A DNA stretch of 20,780 nt, taken from NCBI GenBank assembly GCA_964347615.1, contig CAYFZO010000029.1, positions 1 through 20,780 of the forward strand, read 5' to 3'. Source of the stretch: CAYFZO01 sp964347615. Lineage in GTDB: Bacteria > Pseudomonadota > Gammaproteobacteria > Poriferisulfidales > Oxydemutatoraceae. A program made the translations under genes and the position numbers. Below, piece by piece: positions 18,201-20,554 of the stretch. Position 1 is the stretch's first letter, and each line of letters begins with the position of its first letter. The notes beneath the pieces are model-generated. The model worked only from the letters and a program-made list of their open reading frames with translations, was not told the DNA's origin and searched no databases.

Positions 18201-20552
18201 GTGACGGTGACGTTGAGCGTTGACCCGCGCTTGAGTTTGGAGGACGTCGGTTCGGCGTTGATCGACGGCAACGTGTTGGTTTTGAGCGCGATGAACCCGA
18301 GCGCTACGGTCAGGGTTACGACGGGGATACCGGGGTTGGATTTGAGCGACGGTGTTTCGGCGTCGGGCAGCGGCGAAAACGTCGTTGTTTTCGGTGCCGC
18401 GTCGCTTCGGGTGAGAACCGAAGCGGTGGATAGGGTGGCGGTGGCGCTTTTGCCGTCGCCGGTGGTCGAGGTTGAACAAGGCGGCGGCACGACGCTTCGC
18501 GTGACGACCGAGCCGCAATTGGCTATGGATCAGGTAACGACGGTGTATCTGGTGATCGAACCGGACGACGCGGGATTGGGTTTTGTCACCGGCGCCGGCG
18601 CCTCCTCGAATACCACGGTGAGACTGGGACGAGGCCGCCCGTTCCTTGACGTCGAGGTGGCGGCGAGTTCGGACGCGGCGATCGGCAGTAGCGTTCAAGT
18701 CACCTCGACGGTGTTGGAGAGTTCCCGGGTGGAAGCCGGCGTTGACGCTAGTTCTCGGGCGACGCTTGAGGTGACGACGCCTCGGGTGGTTCTCGGCTTC
18801 ACGCCCTCCGATGCTCTGGAGTTGAATCTGGGAGAGACCGCAGCAGTGGAATTGAGCGTGGACTTCACGTTGTCGGGGAGCCGGACGGCAGTGTTCGAGG
18901 TGTTTGTCGAGGGTGAAGGGTTGAGGTTGTCGGGTGGCGTGAAAATGATTCAGGTATCTTTTGCCGCAGGGGAGAGTACGACGGAAATATCGGTAACGGC
19001 TTTGCCCGAGGCGGCTTCGGTCGGGCGCTTGGTGGTCAGGGCGGTCGGCGGCGTCGCGTTGGCGGGCGGCGCGGAAACGGTGTCGCTTCCGATCGAAGTG
19101 CTGCAAGAGACGTCGTTGGGTTTCAACCCGCCGGAGGTACGGATTCAACGGGGTCGCAGCACACGGTTCGAGGTCGTGCTGGACCCGTCGTTGGTTGCGG
19201 ACCGCAAGGCGACGGTGATTCTGGTGATTTCAGGACAAGGCTTCAGCTTCCTTAACGAATCCGGCGACGAGTCCGGCGAGGAGTCCGGCATCGAGCGCGG
19301 GCGTCGCGTCGTCGCGTTTGAAGCGGGCGAGACGACGAAGACGGTGTCGGTGAAGACAACCGCAGCGATCGACGCGACGGTGTCGGTGTCGGTGGACGCG
19401 CGCGCGACCTCGGGCGTGGCTTTGACGTCGCCGCCGGGTCTGGTGCTGAAAGCGACGACGCCCCGGGCCGCCCTCGGCCTGACGCCCGCCGGCGGTGTGC
19501 TTGGCGACGTCCTGAGACTGAATACGGGTACGGACAAGGCGGTGACGTTGAGCCTGCCCGACCTGAGGTTGTCGGGGAGCCAGACGGCGGAGTTCGAGGC
19601 GTCGGTCGAGGGCGAGGGATTGAGTCTGCAAGGCGGCACGCCGACCTTGCGCGTGGGTTTGAGCGCCGCTGCTGATATGACGGCGGAAGTGAGGGTATCG
19701 GCTTCGTCCGAGGCGGCTTCGGTCGGGCGCTTGGTGGTCAGGGCGATCGGCGGCGTTGCGTTGGCGGGCGGCGCGGAAACGGCGTCGCTTCCGATCGAAG
19801 TGCTGCAGGAGACGTCGTTGGGTTTCAACCCGCCGGAGGTACGGATTCAACGAGGTCGCAGTACGCAGTTCGAGGTCGTGATTAATCCGTCGTTGGTTGC
19901 GGACCGCAAGGCGACGGTGACTCTGGTGATTTCAGGACAAGGCTTCAGCTTCCTTAACGAATCCGGCGACGAGTCCGGCGAGGAGTCCGGCATCGAGCGC
20001 GGGCGTCGCGTCGTCGCGTTTGAAGCGGGCGAGACGACGAAGACGGTGTCGGTGAAGACAACCGCAGCGATCGACGCGACGGTGTCGGTGTCGGTGGACG
20101 CGCGCGCGACCTCGGGCGTGGCTTTGACGTCGCCGCCGGGTCTGGTGCTGAAAGCGACGCCACCTCGGGTCGCGGTGACGTTCACTCCATCCGTCCTGTC
20201 CTTGGAGGAGAACGGCACGGGAAGCGTGACCATCGGTCTGAAAGACTATCCACCGTTCCTGGATCAAGCGGTGGAGTTGTCGGTGGCGGTGCAAAGTGAT
20301 TTGGGTGATTTGAAAGTCTCGAAAGATCGTTCAATGGATGAGGATTCAATGGTTCGGATTTCCGTGAGTGCGGCGCAGTCGTCAGAGACGGTGATAATCA
20401 CCGCTGGAGTGCCGGGCGAGGGCACCTTGACGGTGACCAGCAAAGACGTTGAATTGATTGGGAACCCCACGCTTCGGATCATGACGGTGAAAGCGCCGTC
20501 GCGCGGCACGAGGTTGAGAATCAGGGTGTTCCTGGAAGGTGCGCTGGAGTAG
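117..20552 (+). CDS. Giant secreted multidomain LRR / Calx-beta-like / Ig-like repeat protein
   Basis: This 6,811-residue protein has no named homologue that I recognise. The ATG follows GGAAGGGG at an eight-base spacing and opens a clear signal peptide (residues 1-37). Residues 45-4552 form ten modules, each with a Cys-capped head, 24-residue leucine-rich repeats of the 'typical' LxxLxLxxNxLxxLPxGxF type, and a beta-rich domain; some add Ig-like and Calx-beta-like domains. Residues 4553-6811 are 20 Ig-like domains of about 110 residues, without cysteine. All cysteines I could see fall in pairs in the first 4,420 residues, consistent with disulfides outside the cytoplasm. I found no catalytic motif, RTX repeats, autotransporter barrel, LPXTG, PEP-CTERM or transmembrane anchor. 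By family knowledge LRR and Ig-like arrays bind proteins or glycans, so an adhesin or recognition role is likely but inferred. The last residues (LRIRVFLEGALE) do not follow the repeat pattern, and the end may be truncated. Long open frames on the opposite strand mirror these repeats and were treated as shadows. Confidence 0.95.
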   Translation: MTASFQPISRRLRALVSAVVPSTVAGLFAVFSTSAQAQGFSPPLCERTLAVQFAILVATDTDGGCVAFNPNTLQGITVLDLSGRSISDLKSMDFNGLDGVETLDLSGNRLKSLPAGVFDGLTGLQTLNLSDNELRSLQPSAFSDVDQLRVLDLSHNRLEALPWQGAFRGLGNLRELNLEHNRLGGALRPNRFVELDDLRRLDLSDNRLQDLEANLLRNTPKLKQLDLRNNRLEFLRAKLFEGRDFNPAAVDGYGGSLLLSGNPGPDGDPETPFALVVEVRAHRVDATSDFSWVDFSAYLAQGAPFDVEFEWEVEDGQFSNPGGSGGSLSAGELSSEEKDRVRHLNNRSDPPEIPDVRVSFTALTSLPQGDSGCGYSPCYDGFVIRAPADDPDANCRVRPSCYRNPADYWGSAVYHLIVWHPAEVSDVRFVPSRENSDGYIVGFDVIVIEVLFDRRIVVVEGKPELVVTIGNAERRATYVPSEGGSDAMRFRYRLLEDDPVDADGIDVERIERNGATIDDMLVGHNSPDLDLADHGGTFPDQKVQRPPLISFDAVTVSVREGGRAFLNFTLDPSASAPFDLNFSPEFSGAAISSFQTEPIPAGASGGRIRVSVPDNDWIGRARETFTVSLRDSGGYVPAGTRTVTVEVEEGVCDRTPQVRDALMAAIGRDGCAGVTNEDLADVVDLDLSGLGIERLSSRDLLGLSGLRGLDLRDNELQTLPAGIFEGLGGLDGASSYLFLSDNPGAPFDFVIQTALAEVESVGALESVGFRLYLAQGAPFDLDVRLNHVRIDPGGSSVVDLDASLFSFDAGDTRGEIEEGERTVTLAERDDGTSRSVLRLDGNLPSLPESRTGFGLSFEPEEYGFMTRGVVSVSDFEFTSRPQDAGGYAAGVETITAEVRFNDKLILIPSEQGGVPWLELRVGSKTRAASYVPAASATDVWTFTYALREDDADGNGIRVFSRDGLRLNGSTAMGLIHEFESNSVYLPDDADDNNRRHRVRQRSALSFDATTISVGEDSILALPFNVLPAARSPFVANYAVEGTDFAYEGAVTVPAGSRRGIIRIPVGDGGETFEVRLTPSGGYFLFSPSRTSVAVRVGICDRTPQVQDALLSAIGKENCFDVTNQDLAGVDNVLNLDDAGVTSLRSKDFSGLTNLARLLLNDNRLQSLPSGLFEGLDNLGTLELRNNQLQSLRRDAFSGLGKLNRLRLQGNRLSSLPPGVFSGVGRLSRPGQEGWWLFLSDNPLSSLPPGVFSGTEGLAWLRLGNNAMTELPAGIFSGISESLRALVLDDSGRTTFRSTLRFEFAGGADMQLQTDGSGVIERVPVKLTLREGAAYRLRGDLGVEGGSASVSVVEIPPGATQSETFEVFPANAQAFVMRLDNPSPPPENCLSWQRGADGRCFSGLEIVSPAPFTLNVSADTSVCDRPQAVQDALIQLWSGNNCRNFPTDLLRTATYLDLSDANLSGLTSADFAGMESLERLDLSGSAGLQALEANAFGDLGSLKRLDLSSMGLRTLDPRAFAGLESLEQLLLHDNDLRELPAGIFSGLSGLGAPAGSLRVEGNPDDDSPYFVLPAVFRVAQVAGDALDFYLYLAQGAPLDLSFPLTAQGLSPGASPGLSPGSSPGSSPGASSATFLTVVIPAGSTRSEILSVNRASDQTLRLSFGDPPSLAQANPGVNSEDDSGCGYAPCYAGFEIALGPSLVYDGTRQAAQVTAVEFSAPRYFDDGYVAGMETMTVDVIFDKALIIDTSGGVPSLRLQVGSKVRRASYLLGRTGVDGLRFSYALASDDVDEDGVSVVSDGLELNGATVRDAFSVAAALSLARFVTPVAERQVHRLSRLSFETSLASFTEGTTAELTFRLDPPTSVGLTVGYRVGAPGDTADADDYIDAGSGDNGSGMVSSTVTVEAGATRGTVLVSIRDDEEIEPAREFFTVSLSPSDDYFVASPSTLRVVIAEGVCDRTPKVREALTPSRFSGCAAATEAYLSSRRRLDLSSTQITAVKRGDFSGLTGLQELRLNGNFLRFLPEGMFSGLTGLQALHLGANPDSPFSVPLRIELAGGPQSPLVAPHPLPVRLTLRHGAPFAMDVGISMVGGGASSETVTIAAGSTQSETFLVGLDVTGDDWSVTLSVSPPNSCALDLQRNGRCFTGFEITSNEQSFPPTPGSPDSAPTVCGRTPGIRDAILRLPGSPAGCADFPFEALGFAAYLDASNVGLSAISRADLVPMIRLQRLDLSGNPRLQALGESVFADLGDLKRLDLSSGGLQELHPRTFAGLGSLEQLLLQDNDLQTLPAGIFEGLTGLGSALGSLRLENNGSSSLTLTVQLKVAGASGDDLEFYLYLPQGAPFNLRFPLTATGSAGSVPSTMGISAGSTWSKTVRVTRASGQELRLSLGDPPPLPQGDLGGDSGGDPGDNSQSNSGCGYVPCYAGFEIASGEPLVYSGASSTPQVTGVEFSTSRYFDDAYLNDRTIPGAEAFTVEVVFDRELNVDTSDGEPELMLEIAGTASTATYTSASGSSGRLRFSYTIGCRGGDDCDGDVDEDGVHVNSANALRLNGAVVTDAFGTSANPSLADVVDVAGPKVRPGGLLRFDVASVEVVEGETFELGLTVSRAAVSTSVTYVIGAFGDTAEDEDYSDVGGGAVSVFAGERNGTIRISIRDDEVAEPTRESFTVSLSGFSSDAYFLASPARVVVTIKEGVCDRTPQVRDALTAAFFVARSCTDVTSSSDVGRILFLVQTAFNLSSMGIMTLKEGDFSDLSNLRSLRLDDNDLRTLPAGIFAGLDLGSPEGSLHLHGNPDAASPDFVFTVEFRFVRFVGDQAELVLYLPQGAPFDVTVPLIAEGALDSLAPSEVTIPAGEVQSARFRVGRQAEGAAPLRLGAPVPALLPRGGCGAPPCYSGFRIAASETPFIYDDSSVPRVERVEFTSTPQYLVDGYIAGVETVVVEVVFDRELLVVDVAGGEPSLTLQVGETTRTATYVPTPVPAPAPTSTSISGVGNKLRFSYALAREDLDTDGLSVASARSLRLNGATVIGHSRANVDASLARFVSSPAGDRKVHRSHLVSFGDSGPVTIAEGDQSFVPFIVTPAPLQGASPDVGYGAGRAGDTADAGDYRLETGTTVVRVDGVETRYISVSTVDDQEIGPLSKFFTLYLTPPASGTDYVVTSPSSLRVTISEGVCDRTPAVRDVLSGRFDCAAITDASLARKRGDIQLYDQGITSLLSRDFSGLVNLRELGVDGNSLQTLPEGVFAGLGELNNLYLSDNQLQVLRANVFAGLSKLSRLELNDNDLRALPEGLFAGLGELDSLFLSANQLQVLRADVFTGLGKLSVLNLSDNDLRALPEGVFAGLGRLRWLNLSDNDLRALPAGVFAGLGRLEVLHLNNNLRLSGLPPGLFSDLGKLEYLSLHGNGLSELPAGIFAGLSNLKGLRLDDNPGSPFALALGLEVVDWSNNAMFLRATLREGAPYRLQADLKVTGGGLSHTLSVEIPAGSTRSETHRTFIFFGLAPPRLEFSGVTAYATNGCASQHRRPRTGECFSGLEIDYSARLVLDNTAVDPPICDRTPGIRDAILALRDGDDCASFPAYALRVASRLDASAAGLSDFKPSDFNDMDALERLDLSGNAGLQALGANAFGDGLTRLKHLDLSSGGLDSLHPRAFAGLSGLEQLLLHDNDIASIDFVTSDRDLPAGIFAGLSGLGSVSGSLRLEDNPDDDSSDFVLTAAFRVVSAANDELEFYLYLAQGAPFDVSFPLIAQGSTPVFAATSTVTIPAGSTHSETLSVTRQTGHTLRLSLGDPSLPPQSSSENDRGSKSGCGYAPCYAGFEIASGGPLIYEGGAGGSPSAPQATTMRFSSPRYPAAGYVAGVETVFVDVVFDRGLIVDTSGGVPSLRLLVGDQERRADYLPGQTADDVLRFSYVLAAGDLGEVSIASASGLELNDATVLDALGVAADLSLPDDFLTSVAARQVVATYLVSFDVEAISTEEIQTTLRLPFTVAPPVRSALSVGYRVGAPGDTADGGDYAAGAAGEVSGTVMVGTGETRGHVPVSILDDEVLEPPSEFFTVSLTPPTGSGYILVSPSAVKVEITERGICDRTRQVREALVSALGATGCAAVTERDLAEYDSELNLAGTDLSNLKRGDFFALGELEILHLQRNQLATLPAGAFAGLGGLRRLNLRDNELTTLPTGAFDGLGGLEELDLHANRLTTLSAGTFDGLGELRELILSNSDQLTTLPEGTFAGLGELRELILSRSLLTTLPAGTFDGLGELRRLWLHRNQLTTLPAGTFDGLGELRALWLHRNQLTSLPKGAFRGLSNLTALHLGNNPGADFELAVHLEPAARATVPGELSFRATLRDGAPYLLQGGAVVSDAEISGLPGDVVTIPAGETRSEAFLVSPTGQSPTLRFIALSPPPDNCETEDRYLGQCFSGFTIDWGNELSLEDGVSPSVSGVTVEAGKEIVVRVRFSERVFVIPGSDGLNPTLGLEVGGEDRTAVYDEDLSSRDTLAFRYTPQSDDEALVDVVVPDGALDLNGASITDLADNSADLSYFGSLTLDDYSVQVRAPGDREISVVFSPGAVDVAPGSSVAFTLGTVPALLPGESAMVTLTPSPGIFLNGTGEILTLHLDGETMQREEVRVSMAAGTRSGLVTAAWRSFVGFEPQPPRSSLVANPVSVTFTPDEVDVEQGDGVTVTVTTMPELSPGQSATVVLTAQAGLSFGGGESVLTLRLDGATTRREVRVEAGFDAPPGETGITSALSGNGFGVADEQASLSVNVRLRVVSVSVGFDVDEAVLTVLDDAEVTLRLSETSGLYPGEVLDFVVMTEGSGLGVTPQGVSLTESGSATVLIFARTPGERGTLTVTSVRPSAVRLEETALPVRVERDLRLSFNPAEVSLIAGGSSELVELTLERDNLLEPGETVVVTLTPSPGLEVRSESGESLSVVSLGRGAGATTRVRVGANRDADYVTPDAESLNAAASVLPDNVRVAETTLSATVEQREIRVSFEPRGITLVRGGAAPEVTSMVVTMRTEPELQSGEEVVVSLSATGVAVVSPPGPVRLTPTDNATAVTVEATGEASSGAVFVTLDEDASLLGNARVTTDTLAVAVVRGVSLSLSGYAGQDLAQFVAGESTEVRVTTDPVLEGDERVRVTLSVDPRLSLESAGSALIDGNVLVLTATNRNTTVGVTTKIPELDLSDGVSASGDGENVGVVGAASLRVRAEPTDEAAVVLSPLPVVEVERDGSTTLRITTDPQLGMSQITTVYLVIEPDDAGLSFVAGAGVSSNTTVRLGQGRPFLDLEVAAGSDAVIGSTAQVTSSVLESSRVEAVVDGRSRVTLETTTPRAVIRFTPPDVLSLNLGTSGTASLSLRGFTLVGNQTAVVEVSVEGEGLTLAGGAKVIREFFVAGENTTPISVSASGDAASVGRLVAEVISGGPAGDVEPVSLPIEVLQATSLRFNPAEVRIPRSRSTRFELALDPPLVADRKTTVSLVISEQGFSFGGDRVRHEIVFDADKSSQAVVVEATAAINLMASVSVDATATSGVTLTPLPGLVLKATTPRVALGLTPAGGVLGDVLRLNMGTDKAVTLSLPDLRLSDDHVAEFELSVEGEGLSLQGGTPTLRVRLSAAAGMTTEISVTASAEAASVGRLVVRPVGGVELAGGAETASFPIEVLQETSLRFNPTEVRIQRGRSTRFEVALDPPLVADRKTTVILVISDQGFSFLDEFDIERGRRVVEFEAGETTKTVSVRTTAAIGSTVSVSVDVLATSGVALTPLPSLVLKATPPRVAVTFDPPSELRLTENGTGSVTIDLKDYLQIPDQAVELSVSVQSDSGDLKVSTDPSMDGDSMVRVSVSAAQSSATVIITAGAPGAGVLRVASDDVELIGDATLPITVEPREIRVFFEPSRITLVRGGAAPATTSRVVTMRTEPELQSGEEVVVELSATGVAVVSPPGTVTLTPTDNATAVTVEATREAGSGAVFVTLDADASSLVGSARVTTDTLAVTVIRGVNLSLLGSLFGSGGQAVARFVAGESTEVSVTTSPLLAGAERVTVTLSVDPRLSLEDVGSALIDGNVLVLSAMNPSATVRVTTGIPGLDLSDGVSASGSGENVVVFGAASLRVRTEAVDRVAVALLPSPVVEVEQGGGTTLRVTTEPQLAMDQVTTVYLVIEPDDAGLGFVTGAGASSNTTVRLGRGRPFLDVEVAASSDAAIGSSVQVTSTVLESSRVEAGVDASSRATLEVTTPRVVLGFTPSDALELNLGETAAVELSVDFTLSGSRTAVFEVFVEGEGLRLSGGVKMIQVSFAAGESTTEISVTALPEAASVGRLVVRAVGGVALAGGAETVSLPIEVLQETSLGFNPPEVRIQRGRSTRFEVVLDPSLVADRKATVILVISGQGFSFLNESGDESGEESGIERGRRVVAFEAGETTKTVSVKTTAAIDATVSVSVDARATSGVALTSPPGLVLKATTPRAALGLTPAGGVLGDVLRLNTGTDKAVTLSLPDLRLSGSQTAEFEASVEGEGLSLQGGTPTLRVGLSAAADMTAEVRVSASSEAASVGRLVVRAIGGVALAGGAETASLPIEVLQETSLGFNPPEVRIQRGRSTQFEVVINPSLVADRKATVTLVISGQGFSFLNESGDESGEESGIERGRRVVAFEAGETTKTVSVKTTAAIDATVSVSVDARATSGVALTSPPGLVLKATPPRVAVTFTPSVLSLEENGTGSVTIGLKDYPPFLDQAVELSVAVQSDLGDLKVSKDRSMDEDSMVRISVSAAQSSETVIITAGVPGEGTLTVTSKDVELIGNPTLRIMTVKAPSRGTRLRIRVFLEGALE
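249..2069 (+). other. Module 1 (long): head, 7 LRRs, beta domain, Ig-like, Calx-beta-like
   Basis: Residues 45-651. The head has Cys45 and Cys65 and reads CERTL rather than the CDRTP of later modules. About seven LRRs run from 345 to 842. The beta domain (about 927-1379) carries GCGYSPCYDGF near residue 372 and, unlike the others, a second Cys pair soon after it (NCRVRPSC). An Ig-like domain (1380-1757) with the pattern VxFxR/S...LNG-like end follows. A Calx-beta-like domain (1758-2066) keeps ETFTVSL but has a weakened acidic DDxxEP motif. This is the longest LRR block among the long modules. Confidence 0.8.
2070..3410 (+). other. Module 2 (long): head, 2-3 LRRs, beta domain, Ig-like, Calx-beta-like
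   Basis: Residues 652-1098. The head keeps its Cys pair (652 and 671), and only two or three LRRs follow (about 2157-2346). The beta domain keeps the LAQGAPFD motif, but it is the only long module that lacks the GCGYxPCYxGF disulfide loop; the equivalent place reads FGLSFEPEEYGF. The Ig-like domain starts near 2721. The Calx-beta-like domain (3123-3410) is shortened and lacks the DDxxEP motif, going straight to GETFEVRL. The module looks older or decayed compared with its neighbours. Confidence 0.75.
3411..4379 (+). other. Module 3 (short): head, about 7 LRRs, beta domain with Cys pair
   Basis: Residues 1099-1421. The head has the CDRTPQVQDAL motif and a second Cys 19 residues on. About seven LRRs run from 3510 to 3990, one followed by an insert containing a double tryptophan. 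The beta domain has LREGAAYRL and IPPGATQSE motifs and closes with Cys1388 and Cys1399 followed by FSGLEI, the mark of the short type. There is no Ig-like or Calx-beta-like domain; the next head follows directly. Confidence 0.75.
4380..5981 (+). other. Module 4 (long, variant head): 5 LRRs, beta domain, Ig-like, Calx-beta-like
   Basis: Residues 1422-1955. The head is of a second type (CDRPQAVQDAL, then a Cys followed by FP), shared with modules 6 and 9, and always comes straight after a short module. About five LRRs end with a characteristic SLRVEGNPDDD. The beta domain has a Ser-Pro-Gly-rich insert coded by a 12-bp tandem repeat (4935-5006) and closes with GCGYAPCYAGF at 5160. An Ig-like domain (5241 on) and a Calx-beta-like domain (5622-5978) with a complete RDDEEIEPAREFFTVSL motif follow. 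Confidence 0.8.
4935..5006 (+). repeat. 12-bp in-frame minisatellite, 6 units (Gly-x-Ser-Pro)
   Basis: Six units of GGT-nnn-TCC-CCG (third codon TTA, GCA or TCA; small changes in units 3 and 6) encode a Gly-x-Ser-Pro repeat within the beta domain of module 4. Equivalent domains in modules 6 and 9 lack it, so it is a local expansion. Each unit contains CCCGGG or a near match. Gain or loss of units would stay in frame and change a flexible loop. Confidence 0.9.
5982..6623 (+). other. Module 5 (short): head, 3 LRRs, beta domain with Cys pair
   Basis: Residues 1956-2169, the smallest module. The head is CDRTPKVREAL with the second Cys 18 residues on. Three LRRs (about 6075-6250) precede a beta domain with LRHGAPFAM and IAAGSTQSE, ending with a Cys pair 11 residues apart (first Cys at 6513) and CFTGFEI. 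No Ig-like or Calx-beta-like domain is present. The first LRR contains an RGD at 6114-6122, probably by chance. Confidence 0.75.
6624..8195 (+). other. Module 6 (long, variant head): 5 LRRs, beta domain, Ig-like, Calx-beta-like
   Basis: Residues 2170-2693. The head begins CGRTPGIRDAIL, with the second Cys followed by DFPFEAL, as in modules 4 and 9. Five LRRs (about 6720-7050) closely match module 4. The beta domain ends with GCGYVPCYAGF at 7362. The Ig-like domain (7443 on) has a unique acidic insert with an extra Cys pair (CRGGDDC) followed by an Asp-rich stretch that could bind calcium. The Calx-beta-like domain (7863-8192) has the complete RDDEVAEPTRESFTVSL motif. Confidence 0.8.
8196..9626 (+). 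other. Module 7 (long): head, 2-3 LRRs, beta domain, Ig-like, Calx-beta-like
   Basis: Residues 2694-3170. It has the standard CDRTPQVRDAL head with a few LRRs (about 8310-8490), so it resembles module 2 rather than 4, 6 and 9, and unlike those it follows a long module. The beta domain ends with GCGAPPCYSGF at 8766. The Ig-like domain (8844 on) has a proline-rich TPVPAPAP insert. The Calx-beta-like domain (9276-9623) has a weakened acidic motif, VDDQEIGPLSKFFTLYL. Confidence 0.8.
9627..10763 (+). other. Module 8 (short): head, about 10 LRRs, beta domain with Cys pair
   Basis: Residues 3171-3549. The head has the closest Cys pair (15 residues between). About ten LRRs from 9717 to 10400 make this the largest LRR block in the protein, with several nearly identical units (see the 144-bp repeat). 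The beta domain keeps LREGAPYRL and IPAGSTRSE, and ends with a Cys pair and CFSGLEI. There is no Ig-like or Calx-beta-like domain. Confidence 0.8.
9828..10115 (+). repeat. 144-bp tandem repeat coding for pairs of LRRs
   Basis: Two units (9828-9971 and 9972-10115), each 48 codons or two LRRs, are nearly identical; both contain CAATTGCAGGTATTGCGTGC at the same place. A third, more diverged start lies at 10116. The unit is exactly two LRR periods, so unequal crossing-over would add or remove LRRs without breaking the fold. Confidence 0.85.
10764..12350 (+). other. Module 9 (long, variant head): 5 LRRs, beta domain, Ig-like, Calx-beta-like
   Basis: Residues 3550-4078. It has the variant head (CDRTPGIRDAIL, second Cys followed by ASFPAYAL). 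Its five LRRs match modules 4 and 6 closely but contain a short insert (near 11107-11140) inside the fourth. The beta domain ends with GCGYAPCYAGF near 11520. The Ig-like domain starts at 11613 and the Calx-beta-like domain covers 11994-12347 with LDDEVLEPPSEFFTVSL. Confidence 0.8.
12351..13772 (+). other. Module 10 (short type plus Ig-like): head, about 9 LRRs, beta domain, Ig-like
   Basis: Residues 4079-4552. The head reads CDRTRQVREAL. About nine LRRs (12450-13060) are very regular. The beta domain has the short-type closing Cys pair (first Cys at 13320) and CFSGFTI. In contrast to the other short modules, a shortened Ig-like domain follows (13410-13770, ending in LDLNGASITDLADNSADLS), and this joins the LRR half to the Ig-like array. 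These are the last cysteines in the protein. Confidence 0.75.
12541..13000 (+). repeat. Tandem LRR-coding repeats of about 72-75 bp in module 10
   Basis: Six or seven consecutive 24-25 codon LRR units share long stretches such as TTGACCACGTTGCCGGCGGG and GGCCTCGGCGAACTGAGG. Units near 12700-12990 are the most alike, including two consecutive WLHRNQLT repeats. One unit carries an extra codon (SNSDQLT). The DNA similarity implies recent tandem duplication. Confidence 0.8.
13773..15065 (+). other. Ig-like array, domains 1-4 (unique lead-in)
   Basis: Four beta domains starting near 13773, 14088, 14409 and 14718. Each begins with a strand of the form VxFxPxxVxVxxG, has a central LxPGExxxVxLTPSPG-like segment and a final alternating hydrophobic strand. 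They lack cysteine and the Calx-beta acidic motif. They are more different from one another than the copies in the later blocks, and fit bacterial extracellular Ig-like beta-sandwiches, though I cannot assign a named family. Confidence 0.65.
15066..17747 (+). repeat. Eight-domain Ig-like superrepeat, copy I (domains 5-12)
   Basis: Domains start near 15066 (A), 15393 (B), 15744 (C), 16092 (E), 16422 (F), 16737 (E), 17088 (F) and 17415 (H). Type A is marked by ITLVRGGAAP, B by ALIDGNVLVL, C by VYLVIEPDDAGL, E by SVEGEGL and AASVGRLV, F by LVADRK and GFSF, H by ENGTGSVTI and SAAQSS. Each type has its counterpart in the same order in copy II. Inside the block, E-F occurs twice, so a smaller duplication preceded the large one. 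Confidence 0.85.
19220..19457 (+). repeat. Perfect 238-bp repeat, first copy
   Basis: By eye this is identical to 19922-20159, 702 bp downstream. It covers most of an F-type Ig-like domain (domain 17). The first differing bases are T19219 against C19921 and A19458 against C20160. The 702-bp distance equals one F-E pair, 234 codons. Identity at all codon positions indicates very recent duplication or gene conversion. Confidence 0.85.
19922..20159 (+). repeat. Perfect 238-bp repeat, second copy
   Basis: This is the second copy of 19220-19457, within F-type domain 19. Both copies include the same 12-bp micro-repeat (19257-19292 and 19959-19994; three units of GAG-TCC-GGC-GAx) coding for the Glu-Ser-Gly-rich loop. 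Upstream of the copies the two F domains have small differences (for example VLDP against VINP), so the identity is limited to this stretch. Confidence 0.85.
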
Positions 20553-20554
20553 TC

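Larger units (their letters stand above)
17748..20510 (+). repeat. Eight-domain Ig-like superrepeat, copy II (domains 13-20)
   Basis: Domains start near 17748 (A), 18087 (B), 18441 (C), 18789 (E), 19119 (F), 19470 (E), 19821 (F) and 20172 (H), the same order as copy I. Both copies have about 2.7 kb. Domain F of this copy has an added Glu-Ser-Gly-rich loop of eight codons compared with domain 11 of copy I. After H, where the first copy continues into a new A domain, the protein runs only another dozen or so residues before the stop. Confidence 0.85.

Noticed and set aside
13773..20552. Array domains as cadherin or RTX repeats
   Set aside because: I see no DxNDN or LDRE cadherin motif and no GGxGxDxUx nonapeptides; the pattern is that of simple Ig-like beta-sandwiches.
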